Positions 33,209-48,200 of a stretch of 64,000 bases of DNA are shown piece after piece. The notes under the pieces were generated by a model. That model was not told the DNA's origin and searched no databases. It worked only from the letters and a program-made list of their open reading frames with translations. The stretch lies in the NCBI GenBank assembly GCA_043757045.1, contig JAYVQC010000241.1, forward strand, positions 37,916 through 101,915, in the 5' to 3' direction. Numbering within the stretch: the stretch's first letter is position 1; each line of letters opens with the position of its first letter. The stretch is from JANNGC01 sp043757045 (lineage in GTDB: Bacteria > Verrucomicrobiota > Verrucomicrobiia > Limisphaerales > SIBH01). Both the position numbers and the translations under genes were made by a program.

Positions 33209-36200
33209 ATGAGAAAGTGTTTGAACACGCTGTTGCAGGCGGGGGTGCTGTCTTTGGCCCTCGCCTTCGCCGTTGAGACCGCCGGTGCGGATCGCGTGCT
33301 GCGCGCGCACGACTTCACCGTGGCCCGGGGTCAGACGAACACGTTGCGCATCTCGCTGGAAAGCCTCGGGGATGTGAACGCGCTCGGCTTCACCGTCTGT
33401 TTCGATACGAACCTCTTCGCCCTGGTGCCGCCCGTGCGGCGTGGCGCGGCGATCAGCAACCTGTATCCCTCCGCCACCTTCACGCCCAACACCGCCGCGC
33501 TGGAGACCAACGGCTGGATCGGCCTCGTCATCGGCCTCGACATCGGGACGGGCGAGACCTGGCCGACGGGGACCAATCAACTCGTCGAAATGGATTTCCG
33601 CGCGCTGCCCGGCACCGGCTCCAGCAACGCGGCCATTGAGATTTGCGACAAAGTCACGGCCCCCGAAATGTCCAACGCCGACGCGCAACCCCTCGTCGCG
33701 AGCTACAGCCACGCGAACGTGCTCGTCACCGGCGACTGCACGTACGCGCTGAACACAAATTCGGCCAGTGTCGCTTTCAGCGGCGGCTCGCGCACGGCGA
33801 ATGTCCTCACCGACTTCATCTGCGCGTGGACGGCGGAGAACACGAACGCGTGGATTCAATTCACCTCCGTGACCAACGGCACCGGCGCGGGCAGCGTCAC
33901 GTTCAACGTCGCGTTGAATCCAGAACTCGCTCCGCGCACCGGCACGCTGACCATCGCCGGACAAACTTTCACGGTGAACCAGGCGGCGTTCGTCTGCGAT
34001 TACGCGATCACGCCCACAACGCGCATGCACGCCCCCGGCGCGGAAACGAACAGCGTCAGCCTCAGCACCAGCAACCAATGTCCGTGGACCATCGAGAACA
34101 CGAACAGTTGGATCACGATCCTTTCCCCGCTGAGCGGCACGGGCAGCACCACCGTGGACTACCGCCTCGCCGCGAATCCGAACATCGTTCCGCGCACCGG
34201 CACCGTGGTCATCGCGGGCCAGACGCTCACGCTCGCGCAAGACCCGCTGATTTGCACCTACGCGCTCACGCCGACGAGCCGCAGCCACGCGCCCACTGCC
34301 GGCACCAATTCTTTCTCCTTCACCGCGCCCGCGCCCTGCGCGTGGACGGCAGCGACGACGAACAACTGGATCGTGCTCATCTCCGGCCTGAACGGTTTGG
34401 GAAATGGTTCCGTGAGCTACCGCCTGCTCGCCAATGCCAACAGCGTGTCGCGCGCGGGCAGCATCGATCTGAGCGGTGAAAACTTTGCCGTGACGCAGGA
34501 CGGAGCGCCCTGCGATCCCGTGCTCACGCCGTCGGGCCTCAGCCACGGTTTCAACACCGCCACCGGACTCGTCAGCGTGGCGCTACCGACCGGTTGTGTG
34601 TGGAACGCTTCGACGACGAATTCCTGGATCACCATTGATTCCGGCACAAGCGGCCTCGGCACCGGCACGGTCGGCTACACCGTCGCGTCGAACGCGCAGT
34701 TCACCTCGCGCCTCGGCGTCATCACCATCGCAGGCGCGGCCTTCACCGTGTCGCAGTCGGGTGCGCCCTGCCCCACCACACTTGATCCCGTCAGCGCCAC
34801 GCTCGGCCACAACGCTGCCACCGGCACCGTCAGCGTCGCCGTCGCTGGCCCGTGCGCGTGGACGACGGAGAACACGAACGCGTGGGTGCAAATTCTTTCC
34901 GGCAGCGGCACCAGCACCGGCACCGTGACCTACGCGGTCGCACCAAACACGAACATCACTGCCCGCGTCGCCACGCTGATTATCGCGGGCGAAATCTTCT
35001 CGCTCACACAAAACGGCGCGCCCTGCGCCTACGCGCTCACGCCTGCGAATCAAAATCTCGGGCCGAACGCCGTGACCAATTCCTTCACCGTGACCGCGCA
35101 GGCCGGCTGCGCCTGGACCGTGGACAACACGAACTCGTGGATCACGATCCAGTCCGGCGCGAACGGCAACGGCGGCGGCGTGGTGACCTACTCGCTCGCG
35201 GCCAACCCGATCGCCGTCAGCCGCACCGCCACGATTCTCGTCGCCGACCAGAGTTTTGCCATCACGCAGGACGCCGCCGCCTGCACCTTTGCCCTTTCCG
35301 TCACCACGCGCACCCACGGCCCAACCGCCGTGACGAACAGTGTGGTGCTGACCACGCTCACGGGCTGCGCCTGGACGATCTCGAACCTGAATTCTTGGAT
35401 TACGTTCCCCGCCGGCACGAACGGCAGCGGAACCTTCACAAACATTTATCAAGTTGAGGCCAATCCTGATCCCGTGGGCCGCACCGGCGTGGTCATGATC
35501 GCGGGCCGAGTCCTGACCATCGCGCAAAATCCCGCGCCGTGCTCGTACGCGTTGAACCCCACGAGCCGCGCGCATGGTTCCGGCTCCGAGACTGGGCTCG
35601 TCAGTGTCACCACGCATCCGCTCTGCAACTGGACCGCCGTGCCGTCTGCTTCTTGGATCATCATCAACACCGGCGCGAGCAACTCCGGCCCCGGCAGCAT
35701 CGGCTACACGCTCGCGGCGAACACCAACGGCGCGGGCCGCACGGGCTTCATCGCCGTCAACGGGCAGGCCAACACTATCACGCAGGCGGGATTGCCGTGT
35801 GTCTTCGCGATCACGCCTACGAACGCGTCGCATGGTTTCAACGCCGTCACCGCCAGCGTCGCCGTCGCCACACTCGAAGGCTGCAACTGGACGATCAGCA
35901 ACACGAACAGTTGGATCACGATTCTCTCTGGTCTGAACAATTCGGGGAGCAACACCTTGATCTACGCACTCGCCGCGAATCCCAGCACGCTGCCGCGCGC
36001 GGCAGTCGTCGTCATCGCGGGAATTGAATTCTCCATCGCGCAGAACGGTGCGCCCTGCACTTACACGCTGATCCCCGGCAGCCGCCTGCATCCCGCCAGC
36101 GCGGACACGAACTCGCTCATCATCGAGGCGGGCAGCAACTGCGCCTGGGCCGCCAGCACCACGAACGCGTGGCTCGCCTTCACCAGCGCCACGAACGGCG

Positions 36201-39200
36201 CGGGCACGAACACCATCAGCTACACCATTGCGGCGAATCCGAATCCCGCGCAGCGGGTCGGCGCGCTGTTCGTGGACGGAAAGACTTTCGTCGTCACGCA
36301 ACTCGCCCTTGTCTGCGAAATCACCCTGACGACCACGAGCCGCAACCACGGCGCGGGTGCGGACACAAACACGATTGGCGTCACCGCCAACGGTGCGGGC
36401 TGCCCGTGGAACGCTACCACCGTCGCCAGTTGGATCAGCCTCACCGGCGCGAGCGGCACCGGCGATGGCGCGGTGACTTACACGCTCGCCTCGAACCCGA
36501 ACGGCACGAACCGCACGGCCACGGTGCAAATCGCCGACAAAACTTTCACCATCACACAGGACGCCGCGCCGTGCCTCTTCACGGTGCTGCCGCTCAACAT
36601 CACGAACGGCCCGGCCTCGTTCACGAACACGATCAGCGTCACCACGTTAAACGGCTGCGCCTGGACGGTGCTGAACACGAACGGGTGGATCACGATTTCC
36701 GGTTCGGCGAATCACACCAACAGCGGCTCCGTCAGCCTTGTCCTCGCGACCAATCCCACGAGCCTCGCCCGCGCGGGCACCGTCGAGATCGCCGGCCAGT
36801 TGGTCACCATCTCGCAGAACGGCGTGCCGTGCGTGTTCGCGCTCTCGGCCACGCAGCGTTCGCACACACGCGACGCGGTGACGAACTCGGTGAACCTCGC
36901 CGCGCCCATCGGCTGCGCGTGGAGCGTCTCCACCGCGCAGGGCTGGATCACGATTCTCTCGCCCTTAAGCAATACCGGCAGCAACACGGTGAGCTACGCG
37001 CTCGGGGAGAATTTCGACATCATCAGCCGCACCGGCACGGTGCAGATCGCCGACAAAGTGCTGACCATCATTCAGGCCGGCACGCCTTGCGAATACGTGC
37101 TCACGCCGACCAACCGCGCGCACAGCGCCAGCGCCGAGACGAACACCGTGGCGCTGACCACCGCGACGAATTGCACCTGGGAAGTCGTGAACACGAATTC
37201 ATGGATCGCGTTCATGCCGCCGACCAACGGCTTGGGAAGTGCGGTGATCGAATACGTTCTCGCCGCAAACCCGACCGTGGTCGCCCGCGCGGCCACGGTG
37301 CTGATCGGTGGAAAAGAATTTGTCGTGACGCAGGCGGGTGAGGCGTGCGCGTTCGTGGCATCTCCGCTGAACCGGAATCACACCAGCGCGGCGGTCACGA
37401 ACTCCATCGCCGTCACCACACAGAGCGGCTGCGCGTGGACGGTGTCGAACAGCGTGCCGTGGATTTCCTTCGTTGCGCCGCTCACGCACACGAACAGCGG
37501 CTCCATCAATTACGTGCTCGCGGCGAATCCTTCGCTCGACGTGCGCACCGGCGTGGTCGCGGTCGCGGGCCAGTTGGTCACGATCACGCAGGACGGCATC
37601 ACTTGCAGCTACGCGCTCACGCCCTCGAATGGCGCGCACGGTTTTGCCGCGAGCACGAATTCCTTCGCCATCACCGCGCCCGGCGTTTGCGTGTGGTCGT
37701 CGTTCACGACGAACGAATGGATTTCCATTCTCTCGCCGACGAACGGCAGCGGCAACGGCACGGTCACTTACGCGCTGTCGGCCAACCCCGTCATTGTCGC
37801 GCGTACCGGCGCGGTCGAAGTCGCCGGACATAGTTTCCCCGTCGTGCAGGCGGCTGCGCCGTGCGTGTATCAAATCGCGCCGACGTCGCGCGCGCATCCG
37901 GCGGACGGCACCAACTCCACAGTCGCGCTCACGGTGCTCGCGGGCTGCGCGTGGGACGTGCTGAACACAAACGCGTGGCTCACCATTGACTCGCCGACGA
38001 ACGGCGCGGGCAGCGCGGTGATCGCTTACACGGTGTTGCCGAATCCCTCGGTCTCGCCGCGCTCCGGCGTGGTGCTGATTGGCGGACAGCTGTTCGCGGT
38101 GTCGCAGTTCGGCGTCTTCTGCGCCTTTGAAATCGCGCCCACCTCGCGCCAGCACACGTCACCGGCGGCGACGAATTCCTTCGCCATCAACACGCCCGGC
38201 GAAGACTGCCCGTGGACGGCGACGACGACGAATTCCTGGATCACCCTCGTCGCTCCCGCCGGCGGCACCGGCAGCGGCACGATTACTTATCAAGTCGCGA
38301 TCAACCCTGTGGCCTTCGCACGCACCGGCACGATTCAGGCGGAAGGACAAATCTTCACCGTCACGCAGGACGCCGCGCCATGTGGGTATGCGCTGACGCC
38401 GACGCAGCAATCCTTCACCGCGAACGCGGCCACCAGTTCGGTGAGCGTGGCGACGCTGGCGGGTTGCACCTGGACGCCCGCGACGACCAATTCCTGGCTC
38501 ACGATTCTTTCCGCCTCGACGAACAACGGCAGCGGCACGGTCTCGTACGCGGTGGCGGAGAACCTGTTGCTCACCGAGCGCGTCGGTTTCATTGCCATCG
38601 CGGACCAGACGCTCGTGGTGACGCAGGCGGCGGTCATTTGCACGTATTCACTCTCGCCCACGAATCGCGCGCACGGCTCCGGCTCCGCGACGGGCCTGGT
38701 GAGCGTGACGACGAGCGTGAACTGCCCGTGGGACGCCGTCGCAACGAATTCTTGGATCAAGCTCACCGTGCCGGGTGGAGTGGGCACCGGCACGGTGGGC
38801 TACACGATTGAGGCGAACCCGACTTCGCTCCCGCGCTCGAGTGTGGTGGTGATCGGCGGCAAGCCCTTCACGGTTTCACAAGCGGGCGCGGCCTGCACGT
38901 TCGCGCTCGGCGCGAGCGGTGCGTCCCACAGCGCGGGCGCGATCACGGGCGCGGTTTCCGTCACCACGCTCGGTGGCTGCGTGTGGTCGGCGTCGAGCGG
39001 CGCTGGCTGGATCACGATTCTGCCGCCGCTTTCGCACACGAACAGCGGCTCGTTCAACTACGCGCTGGCTCAGAATTTCACCGCGATTGCCCGCACCGGC
39101 ACGGTTACGGTGGCGGATCAAACTTTCACCATCACGCAATCCGGCGCGGCCTGCACGTATGCCCTCGCCACGAACAGCGCGGCGCACGGCGCGGGTGTGG

Positions 39201-42200
39201 AAACCAATTCCGTCGGCGTAACCACGCTCGTGGGCTGCGTGTGGAACGTATCGAACACGAACGCGTGGATTGAAATTCTCTCGGCCACCAGCGCGACGAA
39301 CAGCGGCACGGTGACGTATCGCGTGCTGGCGAACCCTACGGCGCTCGCGCGCGCGGGCACGTTCAGCATCGCGGGCCTTGAGTTCTCGGTCATGCAGGCG
39401 GGCGGGGCCTGCACGTTCGCGCTCGCGCCGTCCGGCGCGACGTATGGTTTCGCGGCCACGAACGGCAGTGTGGCGGTCACGACCTTGATTGGCTGCGCGT
39501 GGAACGTGTCAAACGGCGTCGCGTGGATCACGGTCACGTCACCGCTGGCGAACACGAACAGCAGCGCGGTCACTTACACCGTCGCGGAAAACACCACCGC
39601 GCTGCCGCGCAACGCGGGGCTGCGGATCGCGGGCCAGGACTTCAATATTTCGCAGGCGGGCGCGGGTTGCGCTTACTCGCTCTCTACCAACGCGGTTACG
39701 CACGGAGTCGCGCTGGAGACAAATTCTGTCACGCTGACGACGCTCGTCGGCTGCGCGTGGAGCGTGTCGAACATCGCGCCTTGGATCGAAATTCTCTCGC
39801 CGTTGAATAACTCCGGCAGTGGCGTGGTGACGTATCGCGTGCTGGCGAATCCCACGGCGCTCTGGCGCACGGGCGTGGTCAGCATCGCCGGTTTGCCGCT
39901 CACCGTCGCGCAGGCTCCGGCGAGTTGCACGTTTGCGCTGGCCACGAACAACGCGACGCACGGTGCGGGCGCGGGCGGCGGTTCCGTGGCCGTCACGACG
40001 CTGGTCGGCTGCACTTGGAGCGTCTCGAACGGCACGCCGTGGATTCACCTCACGTCGCCGTTGAACAACAGCAACAGCGCCGTGGTGAGCTACACCGTGG
40101 ATGCGAACCCCACGTCGCTCCAGCGCAGCGGCATCATTCGCATCGCCGGTTTGAATTTCCCGGTCACGCAGAACGGCGCGGTCTGCACGTATGATTTGGA
40201 TTCGTTCGGCGTCTCGATCAGTTCCGCGGCGGAAACGAACTCGGTGCAAGTGCTCACGCTCGTCGGTTGCGCGTGGACGGTCTCCAACAGCGTTCCGTGG
40301 GTCACAATCCTGTCGCCGCTCAATAATACCAACAGTGGCACGGTCACGCTCGCCATCGCGGCGAACCCGACGGCGCTGGAACGTTCCGGCACGGTGAAGA
40401 TTGCCGGACTCGACTTCGTGATTTCCCAGGCGGGCGCGTCTTGCGTCTTCAGTCTCGCGACCAACTCCTTCACGCACACCGCCAGCCCGGCCACAAACAC
40501 GGTCGCGGTCACAACGCTGCTCGGCTGCCCGTGGACCGTGGACAACACGAACGCATGGATCGTGATTCAATCCGCGCTCAACAACACGAACAGCGGCAGC
40601 GTGACGTATCGTGTGCTGTCCAATGCGACGGCCCTCGCGCGCTCGGGCGTGGTGCGGATGGCGGGCATCAATTTCACGGTCACGCAACTCGGCGCGGGCT
40701 GCGTGTTCACGCTGGGGACGAATTTCGCCTCGTTCGATTACCTCATCCACACCGGCACAGTGGCGGTCACGACGTTGACCGGCTGCACCTGGTCAGTCAG
40801 CACGGCCACGCCGTGGCTCACGGGTCTTTCCAGCCTGAATAATTCCAACAGCGGCACGGTGAGCTATCGCGTGGACGCAAATCCGACGGCGCTCTCTCGC
40901 ACCGGCCTGGTGAGCGCGGCAGGCCTGGATTTCACGGTCGTTCAAGGCGGAGCGCCCTGCACCTTCGCGCTCGCGACCAACAGCGTGGCGCACGGCGCGG
41001 GCGTCGAGACGAACTCTGTGAACGTCACGACGTTGATTGGTTGCACTTGGACGCCCTCGAACGGGGCGCCGTGGATCACGATTACCTCGCCGCTCAACAA
41101 CACGAACAGCGGGACGTTTAGTTATCAGGTTGCGACGAACCCGACCGCGCTTTCGCGCACGACGTTCGTGAACATTCAGGGCCAGGTTCTCACCATCACA
41201 CAGGCGGGCGCGGCGTGTAACTACGTGCTCTCGTCGGGCGGCGCGAACTACGGCTTCGGGGCGGGTCCGGGCGTGGTGGGCGTGACGACGCTGACCGGTT
41301 GCGTGTGGACGGCGAGCACGGCGACGCCGTGGATTTCCGTGGTGACGAGCGGCACGCAGTCGAACAGCGGTCTCGCGAATTTCAATTTGCAGGCGAACCC
41401 CACCGCGCTCACGCGCACCGGCACGGTGCTGGTCGCGGGGCAGAATTTTACGGTCACGCAGGACGGCGCTCCGTGCAGCTACTCGCTCAACTCGAACAGC
41501 GTGACGCTCGTTTCGACGGCGGTGAACAGCTCAGTGAGTTTGAACACACTGACCGGCTGCGTGTGGACCGCGAGCACGGCGACGCCTTGGCTGAACATTC
41601 TCAACGGGCCGAGCTACACAAACGGCGGCGTGGTGACGTTCAGCGCGCAGTCGAATTCCACCGCGCTCTTCCGCACCGGCACGGTCACGGTTGCGGGTCT
41701 GACCTTCACGGTGGCGCAGGCGGGCGCGGCGTGCAGCTTCCAGCTTTCGTCGAGCAGCGCGACGCACGGGCCGGGCGTGGAGAGCAACACGGTTTCTGTC
41801 ACGACCTTGATCGGCTGCACCTGGAGCGTCTCGAACGGTGCGCCGTGGATCACGATTCTCTCCAGCCTGAACAACTCGAACAGCGGCAGCGTGAGCTACC
41901 TCATCGCGACAAATCCGACGGCGCTGGCGCGCTCGGCGGTGGTGCGGATTGACGGGCTGAACTTCACGGTCAATCAGGATGGCGCGGCGTGTAATTATTT
42001 CCTCTCGTCCGCGAGCGCGGCGCACGGGGCCGGGGTGGAAAACGGTTCCGTCAACGTCGCGACGCTGCCCGGCTGCGCCTGGACCGTCACGAACAGCACG
42101 CCGTGGATCACGATCACTTCGCCGCTCAACAACACGAACAGCGGCACGGTGAGTTACAGCGTTGCCACGAACATCTCGGTGCTCTCACGCACCGGCACGG

Positions 42201-45200
42201 TAAGCATCGCCGGGCAAATTTTCACGGTAACTCAACTGCCCGGACTCGAATGCACGCTCGCGTTGCTGACGAGCAACAACGTGCATCGCGCGGCGGCGGA
42301 GAGCGGCGGCATCGGCGTGCTGACGCTCACCGGCTGCTCGTGGGGCGTGACGAACACGAACGCGTGGATCACCATCACTTCCGGCCCGCGCGTGGATGGG
42401 CCGGGGCATGTGCTTTATAGCCTGGCGGCCAACACGGATTTCGCACCGCGCTCGGGCTTCGTGAACGTCGGCGGCATCGCCTTCGGACTCACGCAGATGG
42501 GCACGGGCTGCACGTATCGCGTCTCGCCCACGAACCGCACGCACGGCTCCGGCGCGAACGTGAACAGCTTCACGGTGACGACGACGGCGGGCTGCGGGTG
42601 GAGCGTGTTGAACACGAATTCCTGGCTGACCATCACCGCAAACGGCAGCGGCAACGCAGCGGTGACGGCGGTGAGCTATTCCATTGCGGCGAACCCCGGC
42701 GTCAATCCGCGCTACGGCTACTTCAACGTCGGCGGCGACTTACTGCTCATCACGCAATGGGGATCGGGCTGTGGCTTCACGGTCAATCCGCCGGTTCGCA
42801 CGCACGGGCCGGGCGCGGAGACCAGCACGGCGACGTTCACAGTCAACACGGCGACCTGCACATGGACCGGGGTGAACACGAACGCGTGGATCACTTTCAA
42901 CACCGCCACCAGCGGCACGGGCGCGGGCAGCGTGAGTTACACCGTCGCGGCGAATCCGAGCGGCACGCCGCGTCAGGGTGTGTTCACGATTGGGGGCGCG
43001 CCGGTCACGGTGAACCAGGCGGGGCAGTCCTGCACGTTCGCGGTCACGCCGCCGGTCGCGTCGCATAATTCGGCGGGTGCAAACGGCAGCATCCCGGTCA
43101 CGACCGGCAGCGGCTGCATCTGGTACGTGTTCAACACGCACTCGTGGATCAGCTTCGACGTGTGGAACGGCACCAACAGCGGCAGCGCGAATTACACCGT
43201 GGCGGCGAACCCCACGATCTTTGCGCGCAGCGGCCAGGTCATCCTCGGCGGTGAGTTGGTGACGATCACCCAGGACGGTGCGCCCTGCACTTACGCGCTG
43301 GTGCCGTCGCAAATGTCTCTCGGAGCCGCAACCACGAACGGCTCGTTCAACGTGCAGACGCTGCTCGGCTGCGACTGGTCGGCGGTGGCGACGCAGCCGT
43401 GGATCATTGTGACCACGGGCGCGAGCGGCCAGGGCAACGGCGTGGTGACTTATGCGGTCACGGCGAATCCGGGTGTGTTGAGCCGCACCGGCACGGTCGT
43501 CGTCGCGGGGCAGTCATTGAACATCGTGCAGGCGGGTACGCCGTGCGCGTTCTCGCTCTCGGCGGGCAGCGCGACGCACGGCGGCGACGCGGAGTCGGGC
43601 AGCGTGAACGTTCTCACCGACGCGGCGTGCAACTGGACCGTGGTGAACACGAACGCGTGGATCACGATCACGAATGGCGGCACGGGCGGAAGCACGGTGG
43701 GTTATGCCGTGGCGGCGAATCCGAATTTCTCGCCGCGCGCGGGCGTGGTCGTCATCGCCGGACAAAATTTCACGGTCACGCAGGCGTCGAAGCCTTGCAT
43801 CTACGCGCTCACGCCCACGAGCCTGAGCTTCGCCTCGAACCCGACCAACGGTGCCTTCTCCTTCACCGCGAGCAACGCCTGCGCGTGGACGGTGGTGAAC
43901 AGCAATTCCTGGATCACCCTCACCTCGCTGCCCACGAACGGCACGGGCAACGGCACGGTGACATTCAACGTGGCCACGAATACCGGCGCGCTCCGCCTCG
44001 GCGGCATTTACGTGGGCGGCACACCGTTCACGGTCATTCAGGCCGGCGCGTCACGCGTGGTGCGTGCGCTGACGATGAACGTGGCGCGCGGCCAGACCAA
44101 CCGCGTCCGCATCGTGCTCGAAGCCGCCGGCAATGAAAACGCGATGGGCCTGAGCCTTCAGTTCGATACGAACCAGTTGAATTTCGTGCAGGCGGTGCGC
44201 GGCGTGGCGTCCAGCAATTTGAACGCGACCTTCTCCGTGAACTCTTCGCCCGCCGCGCTCGCGGCGGGCCGCGTCGGTCTCCAACTCGGCTTGGACATTG
44301 GCACGGGCGTAACCTTTGCGCCCGGCTCGAACGTCGTGGCGGAAGTCCTGTTCCGCGCCACGCCCGGCACTGGGTTCGCGACCACGGACGTGCTGTTCAC
44401 CAACACGCCGATCTTCGCGCAGGTCTCCGACCTCACGGCGAACTCGCTGCCCGCGAGCTACGCGCCCACCACGGTCAACATCATTGGCGCGTGCAACTTC
44501 ACGGTCAGCACGAACGCCACCTCGGTCGTCGCGGCGGGCGGCGCGCGCAGCATCACCATCGCCGGCAACGCGCTCTGCGCTTGGAACGTGGTGAACACGA
44601 ACGCGTGGATCACTTTCTCGCTGCCGGTGGACGGCGCGGGCAATGGCACGGTGAATTTCACGGTGGCGGCGAATCCGATTGGGCTGCCTCGCACGGGCGT
44701 GATGAGCATCGCGGGCGTGACCTACACGGTGACCCAGAGCGCGGCGGCCTGTTCGTATTCCATTCTCCCCACCACCCGCTCACACACCGCCGGCACCGAA
44801 GGCGGTCTCGTGAGCATCACGGCGGTGGCGGGCTGCAACTGGACCGTGAGCAACACGAATGCGTGGGTCACAATCCTCACTGCGACGAACGGCTCGGGCA
44901 ACGGCGACGTGGCTTACAGCGTGGCGGTGAATCCGTCCTCGTTCGCGCGCACGGGCGTGGTCGTCATCGCGCAGCAGAACTTCACGATTGTGCAGAGCGG
45001 TTCGAGTTGCACGTATTCCATTGCGCCGACGAACCAGACGCACGGCTTTGCCTCCGAGGGCGGCTCAGTGGCGGTCACGTCACCCGGCGGCTGCCCGTGG
45101 ACGGTGAGCAACACAAATTCCTGGCTGACGATTCTTTCCAGCACGAACGGCACGGGCAGCGGTTTCGTGACCTATGCCACGGCCTACAACCCGAACGGCA

Positions 45201-48200
45201 CGGCGCGCACCGGCACGGTGATCATTGCGACACGCGCCTTCACCGTCGTGCAGTCGTCGAACACCTGCCCGGTCACGCTGCCCCTCACGAGCCGCAGCCA
45301 CGGCGAGGGCGTGGAGTCAAACGCGTTCACCGTGAACGCTTCGGCGTGCGCGTGGACGGCGGGCACGAGCAATTCCTGGATCACGGTGCTGACGGCGGGC
45401 GGTTCGGGCATCGGCGCGGTCAGTTACACCATCGCGGCGAACCTCGTGTTGTCGCCGCGCACGGGCAGCATCTTCGTCGCGGGCCGCGAGTTCACCATCA
45501 CGCAGGCGGCGGCGAGCTGCCTGTATTCGCTCTCGTCGTCGAATGGCTTCCTCGACTCCGGGGTGGCGAACGGGCTGGTCACGCTGACCACCGCAGGGGG
45601 TTCGTGCAACTGGACAGTCATCAACACGAACCCGTGGGTGACGATCACTTCGCCGACCAACGGCACGACCGGACTCGACATCACTTACACCATCACGAGC
45701 AACCCGGCCGGACTCTTCCGCACCGGCCTCGTGTTCATCGCGGGCCTGCCCTACTCGATTATTCAGACGAGCGCGCCCTGTTCGTTCGCGTTGTCCGTGC
45801 CGAATCCGACGCACAGTTTCGCCGCCGTTACGAACACGGTGAGCCTCACGACGTTGACCGGCTGCCGCTGGACGGTGAGCAACACGAACGCGTGGATTTC
45901 CATCCTCAACTCCACGACACAGACGAACAGCGGCGTGGTGATTTACTCGGTGCTGTCCAATGCCACGGCGCTGACGCGCCTGGGCTACGTGACGGTGGGC
46001 GATCAGTTGCTGGCCATCACGCAGACTGGCGTGCCTTGCACCACGTCCATCACGCCGACGAACCGCGCGCACGTCGCGACGTTGAGCACGAACACGGTGA
46101 ATGTATTTTCCCCCGTCGGCTGCACCTGGACGGTGAGCAATTCGTTGCCGTGGGTTTCGATTCTTCCCTACAGCGGCACCAGCAATGGCGTGGTGACCTA
46201 TCTGGTGGAGGCGAATCCCTCCGCGTACGGACGCACCGGCATGGTGACGCTGGCGAACCAGACCTTCACCATCACGCAGGTGGGCGCGGCGTGCAGTTAC
46301 ACCCTCACGCCCTCGAACCTGGTGGTCGCGGCCGACGGCGACTTTTTGGTGGCCCAACTGGACACGCTCGAGGGCTGCCCGTGGTCCTTGGTCAACACCA
46401 ACCCGTGGATTTTCATCGTCTCGGAAGTGAGCGGAACGGGTCCTGTGGAAATTGCCTACATCGTGAATGGCAACCCGAGCGGGGCCTCGCGCACCGGCCG
46501 TGTGACGGTGGCGAACCAGACGCTCACCCTCCGCCAGAACGGCCAGCCCTGCTCGTTCACGATTTCCGCGACCAATGCCGCCGTCGCCTCGGGCGCGGGC
46601 GGCGGTCAGTTGACCGTGACCTCGCTGACCGGCTGTCCGTGGACGGTGAGCAACTTGAACAACTGGATCACCTTCCCCGCAGGCACGAATTACGCGGGCA
46701 GCAACACCATCTCCTACGCCGTCAGCGCGAACCCGCTCTTCGTCGCGCGCACCGGTACCGTGATGGTGGCGGGCCAGGTCTTCACGCTGGTGCAGGCGGG
46801 CGTGACGTGCCAGTACGCGCTCTCGGTCTCGAACGTCACCGTGTCCTCGTTGAGCCTCACCGGCCTCGTGGGCGTGACCTCAGCGAACGGCTGCACTTGG
46901 CAGACCGTGAACACCAACCCGTGGATTTCCATCAAGGCCGGCCTCGAGGGTACGAACAACGGCGTGGTGCGTTACACGCCCACGGCGAATGACTCGCCGC
47001 TCGCGCGCTCGGGCTTCATCGTCATCGCGGGCATTCCCTTCCAGGTCACGCAGTTCGGCACGCCTTGCACGTACTCGCTCTCGCCGACCGGCCGGTTGCA
47101 CGGCTCGCTCGTCTCCACCGGGCAGGTCAACGTCATTACCGCAGCGGAGTGCGGCTGGACAGTCAACAACACGAACCCGTGGATCAGCATCACCAGCCAG
47201 GGCGTGGGCTTCTTCACCTACGCGCTGGAGTTCAACCCGAACTTCCAGGATCGCGTCGGCACCTTCGGCATTGCGGATCAAGTATTCACCGTGACGCAAC
47301 TCGGCGCGGGCTGCGGCTACACGCTCCAGACGAACGGCGCATTCCACGGCGCGCTCATGGAGACTGGCACCGTCCGGGTGGTCACGCCGCAGGGCTGCAC
47401 CTACACCGCCGCGAAGTCGAACACCTGGATCAACATTCTCTCCAGCTCGCAGGTCTCGAATCTGATCACCGTCACCTACTCCGTGGCCGCGAATGTGAGC
47501 GGCGCGGTGCGCAACGGCCAGATCAGCGTGGGCAGCACGACGGAGCGCGTGTTCTTCAACGTCACGCAGGCCACGGTGTTCTGCACCTTCGCGGTCGCGC
47601 CCACGTATCTGAGCCACGGCTTCGAGGCGGAAAACGGGGCCATCAGCGTCACCACCAGCAACCCCTGTCCGTGGACGGTGAGCAATCTGAACAATTGGAT
47701 CACGATTCCCGCCGGCACGAATTACACGGGCAGCCAGACGGTGAACTATCTCGTGTCCGCCAATCCCAGCGGTTCGTCGCGCACGGGACTGGTCATGGTC
47801 GCCGGCAAGCTGGTGCGCATTGGCCAGGCCGGGCTGGTGTGCAGCTACACCATCAATCCGCCAGACCAGGCGCATGGCTTCCTCGCCTCGACCAGCTCGG
47901 TGTTTGTCACCTCGCCCACGCTTTGCACCTGGAACGTGAACCGGACGAACAGTTGGATCACCATCCTCGGACCCACGAACATCACCGGCACTTCCATCGT
48001 GAGCTACGCGGTCGCGCAAAATCCTTTCGCCACGCCGCGCACCTCGGTCATTCGCCTGGCCGGTCTGTCGCACACGGTCACGCAGGCGGGCGCACCCTTC
48101 CTGCTCGCGTCCAACAAAACATTGAACTGCGACGCCGCCTGGAATTTTGATCCGCCGATCAACGCTGGCCACTGCCTCACGCCGGGCGAGACCGTGGCCG

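Noticed and set aside
33738..48090. Regular 257-nt periodicity resembling a very large repeat or CRISPR-like array
   Set aside because: The repeats are in-frame protein domains without short identical repeats or unique spacers, so it is a BACON array.
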